In this document: piece by piece, positions 4,993 to 5,170 of the stretch
Position numbering within the stretch: the first letter of the stretch is position 1
Layout: each line of letters opens with the position of its first letter
DNA from: Anaerolinea sp.
GTDB lineage: Bacteria; Chloroflexota; Anaerolineae; Anaerolineales; Villigracilaceae
NCBI GenBank assembly: GCA_020720965.1
Contig: DYNS01000227.1
Coordinates: 1-5,170, forward strand
DNA length: 5,170 nt
Reading direction: 5' to 3'
Translations under genes and position numbers: made by a program
Notes under the pieces: generated by a model
Told to the model about the DNA's origin: nothing
The model's input: the letters and a program-made list of their open reading frames with translations, nothing else
The model's database searches: none

Positions 4993-5170
4993 TTACACTC
5001 CGGCACGCAGGCGAGGGTTGAAGAGTTCTTCCAGCGAGCGGGAGAACATGATGAGCGAGAGTTGCAGCAAGACAATTCCGCCCATAGGCACGAGCAGGCT
5101 TGCCATGGCGTTGGTGTTGTAGATGGCGTTTTTGGCATACGCCAGGCTGAACAGCACGCCCCAGTTGTTG
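4993..5170 (-). CDS. ABC importer inner-membrane permease, OppC/DppC-like (C-terminal end only)
   Basis: The minus strand holds the last 58 codons and TAA stop of a gene entering from the right edge. The visible protein starts NNWGVLFSLAYAKNAIY, has a hydrophobic span at visible residues 22-43 (from MASLLVPMGG to SLIMFS), and ends SRSLEELFNPRLRAGV. The ending fits the 'GDxLRDxLDPRLR' C-terminus of binding-protein-dependent permeases of the OppC/DppC type, here with N for D. The WGV segment lies where the region after the cytoplasmic EAA coupling loop is expected; that loop itself is outside the window. The position immediately before the two ATPase genes is the usual operon order. Which of the two permeases this is cannot be proved, but the C-terminus and position favour the second (OppC-like). 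Confidence 0.85.
   Translation of the reverse strand, partial: NNWGVLFSLAYAKNAIYNTNAMASLLVPMGGIVLLQLSLIMFSRSLEELFNPRLRAGV

Noticed and set aside
1..5170. CRISPR array, tRNA, insertion sequence or defence system
   Set aside because: No spaced direct repeats, cloverleaf, transposase or known defence domains were seen. The window is a transporter operon.

Overview
All the genes here lie on the minus strand, so the window reads from right to left. It holds most of an Opp/Dpp-type (cluster C) ABC importer operon. The organism is most likely a member of the Chloroflexota, perhaps Anaerolineae. The grounds are the long Ala/Pro/Glu/Thr linkers after the lipoboxes, the OppD-type ATPase subfamily with a QxAxNAxNPV Q-loop, and a GC-rich palindromic intergenic repeat. 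This assignment comes from style and not from a marker gene.

Layout in transcription order: the C-terminal end of an inner-membrane permease (4993-5170, cut by the window edge); an OppD-like ATPase (3913-4989); an OppF-like ATPase (2936-3916); a GNAT-family N-acetyltransferase (2446-2925); a 57-residue protein with two predicted membrane segments (2276-2449); a 133-base gap with an unusual leader; the substrate-binding lipoprotein (262-2142); a 102-base gap filled by GC-rich palindromes; and the first 53 codons of a second lipoprotein (1-159, cut by the window edge). The first five genes are tightly packed: spacings are 3 bases, a 4-base ATGA overlap, 10 bases, and another ATGA overlap. They look like one translationally coupled unit. 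The binding protein has its own leader and could also be transcribed separately.

Together the permease(s), two ATPases and binding protein would import a peptide-like or oligosaccharide-like solute. The sequence does not show which substrate. The acetyltransferase and the small membrane protein are cargo or accessory genes of unknown role.

The most notable observation is that the binding protein appears to be circularly permuted. The segment that normally begins the mature family-5 binding domain (about 62 residues ending in YVPAVAESYELK) sits at the extreme C-terminus, after the normal C-terminal end. The signal peptide and linker are instead joined directly to the next strand (LTVKMRPGLTWSDG). 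Other points of interest are the small membrane protein, an orphan 13-base Shine-Dalgarno-like match in the binding-protein leader, and a palindromic repeat that abuts a start codon with no ribosome-binding site.
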